Source of the DNA: Armigeres subalbatus
Lineage: Eukaryota > Arthropoda > Insecta > Diptera > Culicidae
Direction: 5' to 3'
Assembly (NCBI RefSeq): GCF_024139115.2
Contig: NC_085141.1
Coordinates: 170,326,994 to 170,390,993, forward strand
Length of the DNA: 64,000 bases
Position numbers and translations under genes: made by a program. The notes beneath the pieces are model-generated. The model was not told the origin of the DNA, ran no database searches, and worked only from the letters and a program-made list of their open reading frames with translations. Positions 53,430 through 64,000 of this stretch are shown here, piece after piece (position 1 is the first letter of the stretch; each line of letters starts with the position of its first letter).

Positions 53430-55760
53430 AGACTTAGAATTCCTCTGATAATTTCTACGGGAATTCCTCCGGATGTTCCTCCGGAAATTACTCTGGGAAT
53501 TCCTCTTCTGAGGTGTATCTCCCGGAGGAGTTCCTGAAGGAACTGCCGGAGGAGCTCCCGTAAGAACTCTCGAAAGAATTTCAGGAGGAACTCTTAGAGG
53601 AATTCCTAGAGGACCTCCCGGAGGAACTCCCACAGAAACTATCGGAAGAGCTTCAGGAGGAATTTCCATTTAACTTTCTGAAGAAAGCCTAAATGATTTC
53701 CTGAAAAAAGCCTGAATGAGTTCCTGGCAGAGCTACTGGTGGAATTCCTGAAGGAGCTCTCGGGGGAATTCTCGTAGGAACTTCCGGAGGAATTTCTGAA
53801 GAAACTCCCGGGAGAATATTCAAAGGAACCCCCGGAGGAAATGCCTGTGAAACTATCAGGAGAATCCTCGAAAAAAATCGTGGAAAATTCATCTTATAGA
53901 CAAATCTCGTCTAGCTGAAACCTTTGGGGGGGTATATAGCTGGACCATCGTCATCGTCAGAGGACATCCCGGAGAATTCCCGGAGGAGCTCCCATAGAAA
54001 TTCTCGGAGGAGCTTCTGGGTGAATTTCTATATAAATTTCTGAAGAAAACTACCGTCAAGTCACCATTCACCGTGCACCTTAGGCAATTTAGCAAATATT
54101 AGAGCTCTCCAAATAATTTAAATTGAAAATTATAGTCTTGAACACCGTCACGAACCTTTGGCAAGATAGATGGATGTAGATAATTTTTCAGTGATATATT
54201 AGGGTATCCTTTCGCCGTGTTAGGGCACCATTCACCGTGTGGGTAGGTATCCATTCACCGTGGATAAGAACTTTTCATTTAAATTAATTAAAACATGAAT
54301 TTAAACTTTGATTTTAAAATGTTATTCGTGTTTTTCATTTAGTTAAGCATAAATATGTGGAGTTCATGTGTTTTAGTGTAACACAGAAAGGACATAATCA
54401 ATCAATAGAATTATTATTGCAGATGCAGAAATCAATGCTCATTAGCGTCACGTAACTCTTATGACCAACAAGTCATCCCCGGAAAACCATTGCTTCTGCT
54501 CAACCTGTACAAAATAATAGCGGAATCATTCATAGTACTCACGATTTCAATGGCCGGTGAATGGACACAGTTATTTTCTGGGGAATCCATTCGCCGTGCA
54601 TTTTTATTTGGTGGAGAATGAAGTGTTACCTATATTTTCGGCTTAATTTTATAAGTAAAATCAAAATACACACCTGACACTTAAATTACATTGACCATAA
54701 AATGTAAAGAACAATAAAACATTCATTTTTCCACTGATATTGAGCGAGCGAAAAATATACTTGATGGCTGAAAACAAAGGTGGTAGCAGACAGCCGCAGG
54801 ATGTTAACAAACTCTAACGTCAAAACAGCTGTTGGAACAGTTATATTTTACAGTTATTACTGGAGAGGATTCTTCTGAACTTCTTTAATGGTGCTGATGT
54901 TGAAATAAAGTATTTTTCAATATTTTCGTAAACATAACGAACATTACTTTGAACCCCACGGTGAATGGTGCACCCACGGTGAATGGCGACCTGACGGTAA
55001 ATGAATTCCAGAAAGAAAGCCTGAATGAATTCCCAGAGGAAATTCTGGAGAATTTCCCGGAAGAATTTTCAGAGGAACCCCCGTAGGAACTGCCGATAGA
55101 ACTACTGGAATAATTCTCGGAAGAAATCCTGGAGGAACTCTTGGAGGAACTGCCGGTGGAACTCATGGAAGAATTCCTGGAGGAGTTTTTGGAGAAACTC
55201 CTGGAGGATCTCCTAGTGGAAATCTTTATGTTTTTGCCGGAATTTTTTCAGGATTACTTTGGGAATTAATCTAGGAATTCCTCCGAAAATTTCATTTTCG
55301 GTATAATTTCTGTATAAATGTTTGGTGGAATTCCAGGAGAAATTCTTTGAAATTTTCATAAGAAATTATTTGAAACTTGCAGGGAAAATTTTATGGAATT
55401 TACACAAGAAATTCGAAGATTTTTTGCGAAATTCTCAGGAATGTTTACTAGCAGTTCTGCGGAATTTCCACGGAATATTCCTAGGAACTTCACGGTGCAA
55501 TTTTTCAGAAATTTTTATGAGAAACAGCATGAAGAATTATCGGAAGAATTCCCTGCAAAACTTATAAAGGAGCTCGTGGAAGATTTCTTGGAGTAAATAA
55601 TGGTGAAATTTTTGGATTAATTCCGGGCGAAATTAATGGTGAAATTCCTGAAGACATTGCCGAAGAAGTTGCTGGAGGCATTCTTAAAGAATTCCTGATA
55701 GAACTTCGGGTAGAATGACTGAAGCAATTGTCGAAGGAATTCCTGGAGGAAGCTTGAACA
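53430..55760. repeat. Minisatellite, mainly purine-rich orientation
   Basis: Units of the GGAGGAACTCCCGGAGGAAC type, period about 24-30 bp, continue the family of 52240-53243 but from about 53510 lie on the opposite strand. The array is split by the element at 54053-54997. From 55200 the units become more diverged and AT-rich. Confidence 0.82.
54053..54997. mobile_element. 945-bp TA-flanked element inside the minisatellite
   Basis: CCGTCAAGTCACCATTCACC at the left is inverted at the right as GGCGACCTGACGG; TA is at 54051-54052 and 54998-54999. The word CCATTCACCGTG (or CCATTCGCCGTG) recurs about six times inside. The flanks rejoin as TTTCTGAAGAAA...TA...AATGAATTCC, which matches an intact minisatellite unit at 53681-53709. 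No transposase. Confidence 0.88.
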
Positions 55761-58340
55761 TTGTTTTTTTCTGCCTATTTGATAATACCTAAATATTATT
55801 TCAGAGCGGATTTGTTTAGAAATTCAAATATCATTATTGCCAGTGGAGATATGTCAGCTTCCACACTGATATTCTTCCCACCCCCTTCATACGGGAGCTT
55901 GGCAGAAGGAAGGTCGTGTGATATGTGCCATCACAAATATTGCCCTCCGCTCGCTTTCAAATCGACTTCTATAAAAACATTCTTCATGCCTGCCGTATCC
56001 TAACTGAACTATCAATTCTATACTTTCGCCTCTAATTCTATCATGAACATGTACGTCTAAGTTTGGAAGATGATATTAGCATTTCCATATCATCATTATT
56101 GTTGTTTAATAAACGCGAACGTTGCATTGTGGGCATGAATGCGTCACGTTTATTAGCGTTGCGTTTTAGTACAAAACGCTGACTTCAACCAACCCCGTGA
56201 AACAGATACTAGTTCTTGAAGCCACCGTTTGTTGGTGTGGCGCTAGTGCTGTTCTTGAAGTTTAAAGCTCCGTTCAGATTGAACCGCACATTTCGCGCGG
56301 GTATTTAATTATGTATCGCAAAATGATTTTCGATCGTGAAAATTTAAATTTCAATAACTTAAGTATCTTAATTTAAGTTGTTCTGTTTTCGTCATTTATC
56401 CAGTATTTTACGTGCGGTAATAGTTGCCACAATATAATTATCATCAAAATCAACCGAAATTATCACCGAAAAAAAAACAATAAATTAATTTCGATAGCCG
56501 CCACAATTTAACATGTTCTGGTAAGGTGTAATCTATTTGACGTTTGTCATCGCATTATTGGCGAATAAAGGTTGCATGAAGAACAAGAAGTATAAAGATA
56601 ATATTTCCGTTTTAAATCAAATTACTTCTAGACACTCCACTAGAATAGCTTAAAATAAGCGGCCATTAGCGCTCTTAAGATGCTGTAGATGACCACATTA
56701 ACTGGGTTAAGCAAATTTTGAGCGAAATTAAATAAATATTTTGTAACTCTGTCAATCATTCGATTTTGACAATTTAGGGTAGTCTGAACCGGAAATTTGA
56801 TATTGTTTCACGGTATGTTTACAGGGCCGGCTAAGGTCATTTGAGAAATAAGTTTATCAGAATCCGAATGAAAACAAACATCAATGTCCGTCTCATTTAC
56901 CGACAAATTAGGGTAACCAACTTGATTTGGACCCCTACATATTCTGGACCTTCCTGTTGACATTTTATTGATATCTGAACTAAATTCAATGCCGCTGCTA
57001 AATCCCGCATGGTCTTTATGCAAATAAGATTGCTGCGAATGTGTTTGACTAGTTCCCTGTTCGAAATTTTTTTTCAAGAAGGCAAGCGTTACAATGCGTT
57101 ACGCTTCAAAGCATTCATCATTGAATAACTCAAAACGATCACAATCAGTTCATGTTGAAATTGCAAATTTAAATCGCTGCAATCTTCTCATTGATGCATG
57201 TCAATTGGAAGATAAGACTTTGCTTTAGCTCAAATGACCTGTGCAAATTGAAAATTCATTATTGAACAGACTAAAAAAAATATTGTGCAGCACTTCCTCT
57301 AGGAGTCCAAAATGCAACATTTACCCTAAACTTGAAAGTGCCAGTTCGAAGATTTAAAAAATGCCCAGCCTTAAAAAAGGCTGGTGCACCTCCCAAAACC
57401 ATTAAAACGTAAATCTATCAAAAGTAATCTTGCCCTGCCCAGGGTTAATCGATAATTATTGAACTGCTTCTATGAGATATGAGACAGCACACCTACTTTT
57501 CAGTTGACGAACTCAATTCATCTATTTGATCTTGACGCATTAACTCTTTGGTTACAATGTGATTCAAATTGTTCTGCTGCATTTAATTTTATTATGAATC
57601 TGAAACATGCATTCTCCCAGCAGCTGCCTCAGATTAATTTAAGTTCAGATTCAAAAGCTCAAAACTGTTGCACAGCTTTGTTCTATTTTCTGCAGATTGA
57701 ATCACGAGATTCAAATTTTGTATGTTTTGTCGATTTGTTATTTTAACTACGGAATTTGGATCAATGCACTTTGCAATTACGCCGCATTTCTGAGCAGCAA
57801 AATAAATAATTATTCATTTATTTAAACATGAACAGAAAACTGCTGGAGATACCAGCATTTTTTTTTATTCTGCTTCAGATTTTTTTAAATTTTGCTTCAG
57901 ATTCCAACGAGAATAGTGTTCTTAAATTTGGTGGAAAAATAAACCACTGCTGTTCAATCAGTTAATTGGTTTGCAGTCTTATTTTTTATACTTGCAAAAA
58001 TTTGGTTTTTTAAAAGAACGATGCATTAGAAATTAAAGGCCCACTCTTTATCACAATGCCAAATATTTGTCAAATTCCTTCAGACATCTATCAAACCGTT
58101 AAGATATCGACATGGGTATCAGGTAGACTTGAGGGGGCTGACTTCAATGCCCAGCGCAACGTGTTATTGTGATCCAGCCTTTACTGTTGGTTGTGGATTT
58201 CGTTTCAAAGTTTTTGGAACTTGGAAGGAAAAAGTGCCAAGCACTAATATTCATGTGTTTTCATAAAACCACTATAAAACTTCGAATCAGAAGACCCAAA
58301 AAGTTGCCCCCACCTGCTCGAAATCCTGGCTACGCCCATG
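55761..58340. other. Unassigned right part of the 6.35-kb unit
   Basis: No coding sequence was recognised. 55850-55990 and 56100-56320 are less AT-rich than the surroundings but show no domain in any frame. The last 50 bp lead into the right terminal repeat. Confidence 0.35.
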
Positions 58341-58348
58341 ACGTCAGT

Positions 58349-59945
58349 TGAACAAAATATGCAGGATAGAGCGAGTATGAGTCGTTTCAAATTTCAAGGT
58401 CAAATACAGTTACGCCTATTTGAAGAAAGTTCCTAGAAATGATTGTTTTAGCAGGAATTCGCCTTCCAATGTATGTTTACAAAATAAGTTACGCCCAAAT
58501 CGCAAAGCGGTCCCGATATACTGTCTTTCTGTAAAACCTGATATTGGTCCTTGGCCACCGTAGATGTTCCGGGTTTTCCGAGGGTATGTTCAAGATGCCG
58601 TTTTTTCACTGCTTGTCATTTTATGTGACGTTTACTTTCATCATGTTTCATGCTTTCTCCAAAGACTAAAACGAATATGCCGACGAATGGTGGCTGTAGA
58701 GTGTTGATCAAGAATCCATCAAAACTACGCAGAGATATGGCCATTTCCGTAAAAACGGTTCATGATGAAACATGATGAAATGATAACAGATTTGAATAAT
58801 AATATGAGTATTGCGCATAAATTCCAAAATTTTATTCCCACCTGTGGGTTTCCGCGCCGAGCACTTAGCGCCAGACTCGGCAACAAGGGGAAAGTTATAG
58901 AGTTGGTAACCCTGATTTTTGACAATTAATGTCGATTGTTTGTGTGAGTGCACCGATGTCAAAAAATAGAGCTTTTAGCCGATTTTTTTATTGACAAATG
59001 CAAGTTTTGACAGTATTATTTATGTATGAGGGAAAGACATGTATAAAATGTCATTGTTTTCAACGACGGAACGAAAAGTTTCAATGCAAAAAGCAATATC
59101 TAACTTCATGGCTTTGCGAGACGATGATTACAGAAACATTTCCAGAATGATACTTTCCACTGCCACCCTTATAGCAGGTTCCAAGGGCCTTCCAGGAGGG
59201 GCCGGTTTTGACACCATCTGGAACCATGGGTGTCAACATACATGTTTTCCCAAGACGATGAATATAGGATCCTTATTAAAGACATTTTGAGAACTATAAG
59301 ACTCTCTGGCCAATTTGTAACAGGTTCCGGGTGTTCAGCTCATTTGTCCAGGGTGTATGGCCGATCCCGTACCGTTTTCACGAAAATGGCCATATCATGC
59401 CATCCCCATCGAATGCAACATATTACGAGGAAATCGGATAAGGATAAGCGTATAAAATTAGAGGTAGTGCCTGGATTTATACAAGGGGCGTTATACACGT
59501 TTATTCAAATTTTGGCATTGCGTTTCTTTACTATCAATCCAGCCTCGTTGGGTATGAGAGTAAATGCGCTATTTCAATACTGACTCTTCCTTTTCTTTTT
59601 TATTAGTTTAGTCTCGTTAGTTACATAATACACACTTATTTTTTTCGCCGAGATCTCAGCATTTTGTGTTGATTTTCCCGAGGTTGGCACCGCCGAGTTT
59701 CAGCAAACATGATTTTTGCCGAAATCTCAGTAAAAGTGACATTTCGGTTGCTGAAATACGGTAAGTATTTTGCTGAAAGTCAGTAATAAATGAAATTTTC
59801 TGTCGATATTCAGTTCTTTTATTTACTGAGCTACAACCGTGCCCGATTTTGCTGAGCTGTTAAAAGAAAAACTTAGTGTGTATGATATCTATCTCGTTGT
59901 AAAACCTCACAAAAGCTATTTATGTATTTACTCAACATAAGGAAG
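58349..59945. other. Unassigned stretch
   Basis: Two plus-strand frames at 59039-59290 and 59230-59583 have ordinary composition (for example KAISNFMALRDDDYRNISRM) but no recognised domain, no flanking splice evidence and they overlap each other. I treat them as unsupported. Confidence 0.35.
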
Positions 59946-60185
59946 TAGGTCTTCCTTAGCTGTACGGTAAGATGCGCGACTACAAAGCAAGACTATGCTG
60001 GAGGTGGCTGGGTTCGATTCCCGGTCCGATCTAAGAAATTTTCGGGTTGGATATTTCCTTGACTTCCCTAGGCATAAATGTATCATCGTGTTATCCTTAT
60101 GATATACGTATGCAAAAACAGTACCTTGACTTAGAAACCTCGATAACAGATAACAACTATGAAAGCGCTTAATCGAGGAGTCTAC
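59946..60185 (+). repeat. Diverged Feilai-like SINE
   Basis: GTCTTCCTTAGCTGTACGG leads into TGCGCGACTACAAAGCAAGA and GGGTTCGATTCCCGG, then the body with TTCGGGTTGG and TTAGAAACCTCG. It is more diverged than the copies at 21746, 38536 and 39475, so older. Confidence 0.85.
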
Positions 60186-60224
60186 AGTAGCTTTGCCGTC
60201 TTACCCTACACTATTTTTTTTTTA

Positions 60225-60482
60225 CTAGTGAAGCAAGTATCTCCACCACTGCCTGAGTGTTTATATCGCCGATGATCATTTTGATGTCCGGCAGAGGGCA
60301 TCCATCGTATGTCTGTGCATAGAACGGTCCTTCCTCGTCGTCATCGCTTTTCATGTGGGCAGTTAACGCTGATGATGCTGTAGTTGAGGAAACGGCCTTT
60401 AATTCGTAGATTGAACATCCTTGTGCTAATAAGCAGCCATTTTACCACGCGTTGGCGCATTTTGCCCAGCACTATGAAGCCG
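60225..60482 (-). pseudogene. LINE endonuclease remnant
   Basis: The minus strand near 60360-60480 is consistent with the endonuclease core of an RTE-like LINE, with many interruptions. It resembles the 48300-48420 remnant in word content (CATTTTGCCCAGCACTATGA; CTGATGATGCTGTAGTTGAG). Low confidence. Confidence 0.4.
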
Positions 60483-60545
60483 GGGCCCTCCTCAGCCTAG
60501 CGGTAAGACGTGCGGCTACGAAGCAAGACCATGCTGAGCGTGGCT
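60483..60545 (+). repeat. Feilai-like SINE head fragment
   Basis: GGGGCCCTCCTCAGCCTAGC and GTGCGGCTACGAAGCAAGAC match the tRNA-like head of the full SINE; the body is missing. Confidence 0.75.
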
Positions 60546-60610
60546 TTCGTGTTTTCATATATTCGTAATATATTTATTTTCCATATTTCATGGAACTTAT
60601 TTTTCATATT

Positions 60611-60752
60611 TCTAGACCAACATTTGAAAAGGGCGTAACAGCCAAAATTTATTCCTTCTGATTCCTCGTCTACATATATAGTTATATATGAGGACGAAGA
60701 ATCAGAAAGAATAAATTTTGGCTATTACGCCCTTTTCAAATGTTGGCCTAGA
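60611..60752. mobile_element. 142-bp foldback MITE
   Basis: TCTAGACCAACATTTGAAAA is inverted at the right, and complementarity continues through AGCCAAAATTTATTC and CTGATTC to a TATATA-rich centre. ATTT at both sides may be a 4-bp duplication. A half copy exists at 20646. Confidence 0.88.
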
Positions 60753-61394
60753 TTTCATCATATTTATTTGCACCACAACTCATAGTGGCCTTGGGAGGGT
60801 TCGTCAAGCTCTTGAGCATAGTCCCTGCTGCCCCTTCAAAAAAGCTTTTAGCAGGAAACAGCATTGCAGATTAAGAGAGATTCGCTCAGCCGAGGACGGT
60901 AGCAGAAACTAAGTGTGATAATTCGTTGGCACTTGGGCGTTATTGGAGAGTACAGACCCTAGTCGAATTAGGCGGAACCCATTTGAATTTAAAAATATTG
61001 TAGGACGATTCACTCAGGGTCGTACACTTATTGCGTAAGCAATTTTTAGTGGTGTTTTATATCGCCCCCCTCCCCCCCTCTTTAAGATTTCTTTCAAACA
61101 AATGATTGATTTTTTTTTTCGGCGATAGCAGTCCTAATAAGTAGCAAATACTTTGTTGCTCCTACATCCGACGTTTCGGTTAATTTATTTAACCTTCTTC
61201 AAGGGGTTCTAAAATAAACATAAAAAAAATATTTGAAAGTGAACAATTTTTCCAGATTTACAAAGATTTTCCCACTTTTGCCCCACTTTCCTTACTTACA
61301 GGAGTATGTATTTTTGGTGGTATGTGTAGTGCCCTACATTTAGTTGTCGTGGTTTTGTAATGGCGTCCGCTACGTGAAATATTGTTTTTCGTTG
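60753..61394. other. Unassigned stretch
   Basis: At 61160-61215 CATCCGACGTTTCGGTTAAT and CCTTCTTCAAGG resemble a sequence I associate with dispersed retroelement ends in insects; this was not enough to call. No gene seen. Confidence 0.35.
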
Positions 61395-61545
61395 TTTCGT
61401 TGTCTGGACGTAGCGTAGTTGACTACACGTTCGCCTTATAAGCGAACAATCATGGGTTCGATATCCACCCTTAAGCCCTTGTCAGTCGCCGTAGGTGCAG
61501 CCCAAACGGAGGCGTTTTGGGATGTACGTCTTACCGACACGTCTT
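61395..61545 (+). repeat. tRNA-derived SINE, second family, copy 2
   Basis: GACGTAGCGTAGTTGACTAC and ATCATGGGTTCGATATCC are the A- and B-box-like parts, followed by CCTTGTCAGTCGCCGTAGGT and CCGACACG as in the copy at 10442. The 3' part is cut off where the R1-like LINE begins. Confidence 0.75.
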
Positions 61546-62321
61546 TTTTTTTTCTTCCTAAACAATGCTCAACAGACATCCTGGGTTGACCAGGAAGTGC
61601 TGGGTTAGGGGCCACCTCCAATGAGGGAGGCAGGACTGCATCCCCGACCAGCTAAACCGTTTCCATTGCCACCAAGCCCATCGTCCCTTCGGTACAACCA
61701 GAAAGTAATGCTTCAAAGGGGGCCAGTGCATAACGCACCCTCGAGGTTAGCTGCGTGTCCTTGCAGCATCGAACATCGTGACTCGCTTTTTTAGAAGAAC
61801 ACCATGGTATCGTGCCAGCGCATTGCCGGCTTTCCAGGTGGCCTTACCACGCCCTATGTCCTCGGAAGGTGGGCAGGGTCGACTTCGCGCCTGCTTCCCT
61901 CTGCACGACTGGTATCAAGAATGATGATGCCGCGTGCACCCCAAATTGACCTTTCTGCGATAGGGCCTATTCGCCAGCACACAGAGGGACTTGCCGACAC
62001 GGTGCCTACGCCTGCCCCAGCCTTGACGAGGACCCTTTCCGTCCTCGGGCTCGGAACCCGCCCGGTTGACCGACGCCGCGAAAGCGACGATACTATGTTG
62101 TTTTTCACGCGGCCACTTGTTCGATAAAAGGATCGAGTTCGACCACAGGGCACCGGTATGACCCATGAAGCCGACTCCGAACCCTTGGACCACCTCTTAT
62201 TTGCGCCTGAACTAGCCATCCCTCGAGTCCACGCGCCACCTTCTGTGTAGCTCCGAGACGATTTGGACGATAGCCGATAAAACGGCGTTCCAGCCAACTT
62301 CATCTTTACACATCCTCCGAA

Positions 62322-62567
62322 CTAGGTTGTCCGCAGACCACATGTGGCAAGCATGTGGTCACGCATTGTGCGAAAACGCGGGCACACGAACAACACGTGT
62401 TCCACCGTTTCCTCTAAACCAACGCACACCGGACACTCGGGCGAGGCCGAGTGTCCGAACCGGTGTAGGTACTGTCTGAAGCAACCATGGCCTGTAAGGA
62501 CCTGGGTCAGGTGGAAAGTGATTTCCCCATGGCGCCTCTTGACCCACGTACCTATCTCCGGTATCAA
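62322..62567 (-). pseudogene. LINE ORF2 C-terminal zinc-binding region
   Basis: HLTQVLTGHGCFRQYLHRFG and CPVCVGLEETVEHVLFVCPRF contain the C-x2-C-x8-H-x4-C pattern found at the C-terminus of R1-type ORF2. It is separated from RT by 62567-62801 in other frames. Confidence 0.85.
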
Positions 62568-62800
62568 CCTATGTGTCCATCTACCCTTAGTGGAACTGTC
62601 CTACGCACGCTGCCATTTGACCATTGAGGCCAACCTGACAGTCCTGCGGATGCCTCTCGTGCCGCGCATTTCAAAGCACTCTATGTTTTCACCGATAACG
62701 ATGTCAATAGGCATCATACCGGTGATGACGCAGAGTGCATCGTGCGACACGGTACGGTACGCGCTCGCAACTCTTAGGCACATGAGCCTATACGTACTTT

Positions 62801-63703
62801 CTAACTTCGTTCTGTAGCAGTTAATACGCAGGGCCGTGCCCCAAGCTGGCCCCTATACCTCAGTATGGACAGAGCAACGCTAGCCAGAAGCTTGCGCTTG
62901 CTGGCATAAACCGCAGAGCTATTGGACATCATCCGGGACAATGCCACTATAGCTGTGGAGGCATGCTTGCAGGCGTAATTGACGTGGCTACCAAAGGTGA
63001 GCTTATCGTCGATTATTACCCCCAAGAGTTTGATTGAGCGTTCAGAGGTGACCGTGCAGTTGCCTGCCCTTATCACCGCTTGCTGCTCCGACTTTCGGTT
63101 GTTAACAACAACCACCTCAGTCTTGTGGTGAGCCAGTTCTAACTTCCTGGAACTCATCCACTCCTCCACAATTGCGATCGAGTGGGCTGCAGTCAACTCC
63201 ACCTCTTCGATCGATTCGCCGTAGACCTCCAGCGTAATATCGTCAGCGAAGCCGACAATTACCACGCCCACCGGGAACTTCAACGTTAAGACACCGTCGT
63301 ACATTACGTTCCATAACACCGGACCCAGCATGGAACCTTGCGGAACCACTGAGGTTATGTCAACGCACTTCCGCCCCGCCTCCGTGTCGTATATCAGTGC
63401 TCGATTCTGGAAGTAGCTTCCGAGAATCTTGTACAGGTACATAAGAATTCCAAGACGCAGGAGCGCATCTGCAATAGCTGTCCAACTGGCACTATTGAAT
63501 GCATTCCTCACGCCGAGAGTAACTACTGCACAATAGCGAACTCCCCTCCTCTTACGCTGGATAGCTATCTCCGCGGATTTGGTAACCAACAAGATAGTGT
63601 CTACGGTCGACTTACCCTTTCGGAAGCCAAACTGGTTACTCGATAGACCATCCGCACCCTCCGTGCGTATCAACAACCTGTTGAGGATGAGCTTCTCGAG
63701 CAC
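62801..63703 (-). pseudogene. R1-like LINE reverse transcriptase
   Basis: The 300-residue frame reads SSNQFGFRKGKSTVDTI, VRNAFNSASWTAIADAL, VPQGSMLGPVLWNVMYDGVL and the catalytic VIVGFADDITLEVYG, then KLLGVIIDDKL. These are RT boxes 3-7 and the thumb. The frame ends near 62801 within RYRGQLGARPCV, and the upstream part is in other frames, so this copy has at least two frame changes. Confidence 0.9.
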
Positions 63704-63991
63704 CTTCCCGCCGTATCAAGCAGGCATATTGGTCTATATGCCGACGGATCCCCTTTGGCAATAGCACCAAGCTCTGCCTTTTCCATGCTTCAGGGAAGAC
63801 TCCCTCGTCCAGGCATCTCTGCATGACAGATCTGAACATCTCGGGAGCCTCAGCAATGCCGCTTTGATGGCCAGGTTCGGAATACCATCCGGTCCTGGCG
63901 CCTTACCTACCCTAAGGGACTGTGCAATCCCCGCAAGTTCCGCCACAGTTACTCTTCCCTCGTCGGCCACCCTGGCTCCTGGCAGCTCCAC
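63636..63991 (-). pseudogene. Start of R1-like RT, frameshifted
   Basis: Two overlapping frames read VAELAGIAQSLRVGKAPGPD and GIPNLAIKAAL, the conserved entry to R1-type RT, and then MFRSVMQRCLDEGVFPEAWK and LVLLPKG. The shift between them lies near 63840; another separates this from 63703. Confidence 0.88.
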
Positions 63992-64000
63992 GAAGGGAGG

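Larger units (their letters stand above)
51987..58340. mobile_element. 6.35-kb terminal-repeat unit, hAT-like by its ends
   Basis: CAAGGGCGTAGCCAG at the left and CTGGCTACGCCCATG at the right are inverted repeats with one mismatch in 15. The exact 8-bp ACGTCAGT stands at both outer sides (51979-51986 and 58341-58348). This terminus and duplication size fit hAT. No transposase was recognised; the interior is minisatellite, a TA-flanked element and unassigned DNA. Confidence 0.72.
61546..64000 (-). mobile_element. R1-like LINE, 3' part, running off the window
   Basis: A T run at 61546-61553 is the poly(A) tail in this orientation. Upstream come a degenerate 3' region, a C-terminal zinc-binding domain, RT and the start of RT at the right edge. 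The clade call rests on the RT boxes (KAPGPDGIPN, FADDITLEV) and the Cys-His C-terminal motif. The 5' end and endonuclease are outside the window. Confidence 0.88.

Noticed and set aside
52314..55596. Pro/Glu- or Phe-rich frames in the second minisatellite
   Set aside because: Products of GGAATTCC-type repeats on both strands, with no start context or domain.
55761..56003. 80-residue frame in the 6.35-kb unit
   Set aside because: Neither strand gave a recognisable domain.
59039..59583. Two overlapping plus-strand frames
   Set aside because: Ordinary composition but no domain, no splice support, and mutual overlap.

Overview
The window looks like gene-poor DNA from a culicine mosquito, most likely Aedes. 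The composition is AT-rich and most of it is interspersed repeat. It carries several copies of a tRNA-derived SINE that I recognise as Feilai-like, non-LTR retrotransposon pieces typical of mosquitoes, many TA-flanked inverted-repeat elements, and one FAD-dependent GMC oxidoreductase gene with a 64-bp intron. This is an identification from sequence memory, not from a search.

Layout. 1-1770: unassigned AT-rich DNA with small SINE and LINE scraps. 1776-9814: a structurally complete Ty3/gypsy-type LTR retrotransposon on the minus strand. It has 419/427-bp LTRs, a 5-bp target duplication, gag with two zinc knuckles and a frameshifted pol. A TTAA-flanked MITE sits in its 3' LTR and a second MITE with a 7-8 bp duplication sits in pol. 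9820-17830: SINE, an approximately 30-bp minisatellite, a duplicated 300-bp unit and small TA-flanked MITEs. 17830-27980: a hAT-like element carrying a truncated LINE, TA-flanked elements, two perfect foldbacks, decayed LINE and an inverted pair of tRNA-like SINEs. 28000-40170: mostly unassigned DNA with further TA-flanked elements, a Helitron-like element and SINEs.

40170-42900 is the only convincing host locus. A 126-residue His-rich protein with an N-myristoylation motif is followed 166 bp later on the same strand by a 620-residue GMC oxidoreductase. The FAD motif, both GMC signatures and the active-site His of the latter are intact. 43300-48740 is layered LINE debris, including one 2.3-kb RTE-like insertion with a 15-bp target duplication and a hAT-like element with an 8-bp duplication. 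51987-58340 is bounded by 15-bp terminal inverted repeats and an exact 8-bp duplication; inside it are long minisatellite arrays that switch strand orientation and a 945-bp TA-flanked element. 58350-61550 holds SINEs and a foldback MITE. 61555 to the right edge is the 3' part of an R1-like LINE, minus strand.

No CRISPR array, rRNA, functional tRNA gene, operon or prokaryotic feature was seen. The main biological content is nested transposition whose order can be read from target duplications and paralogous empty sites. Many unrelated-looking elements share a design: TA duplication with termini that often begin GGG.
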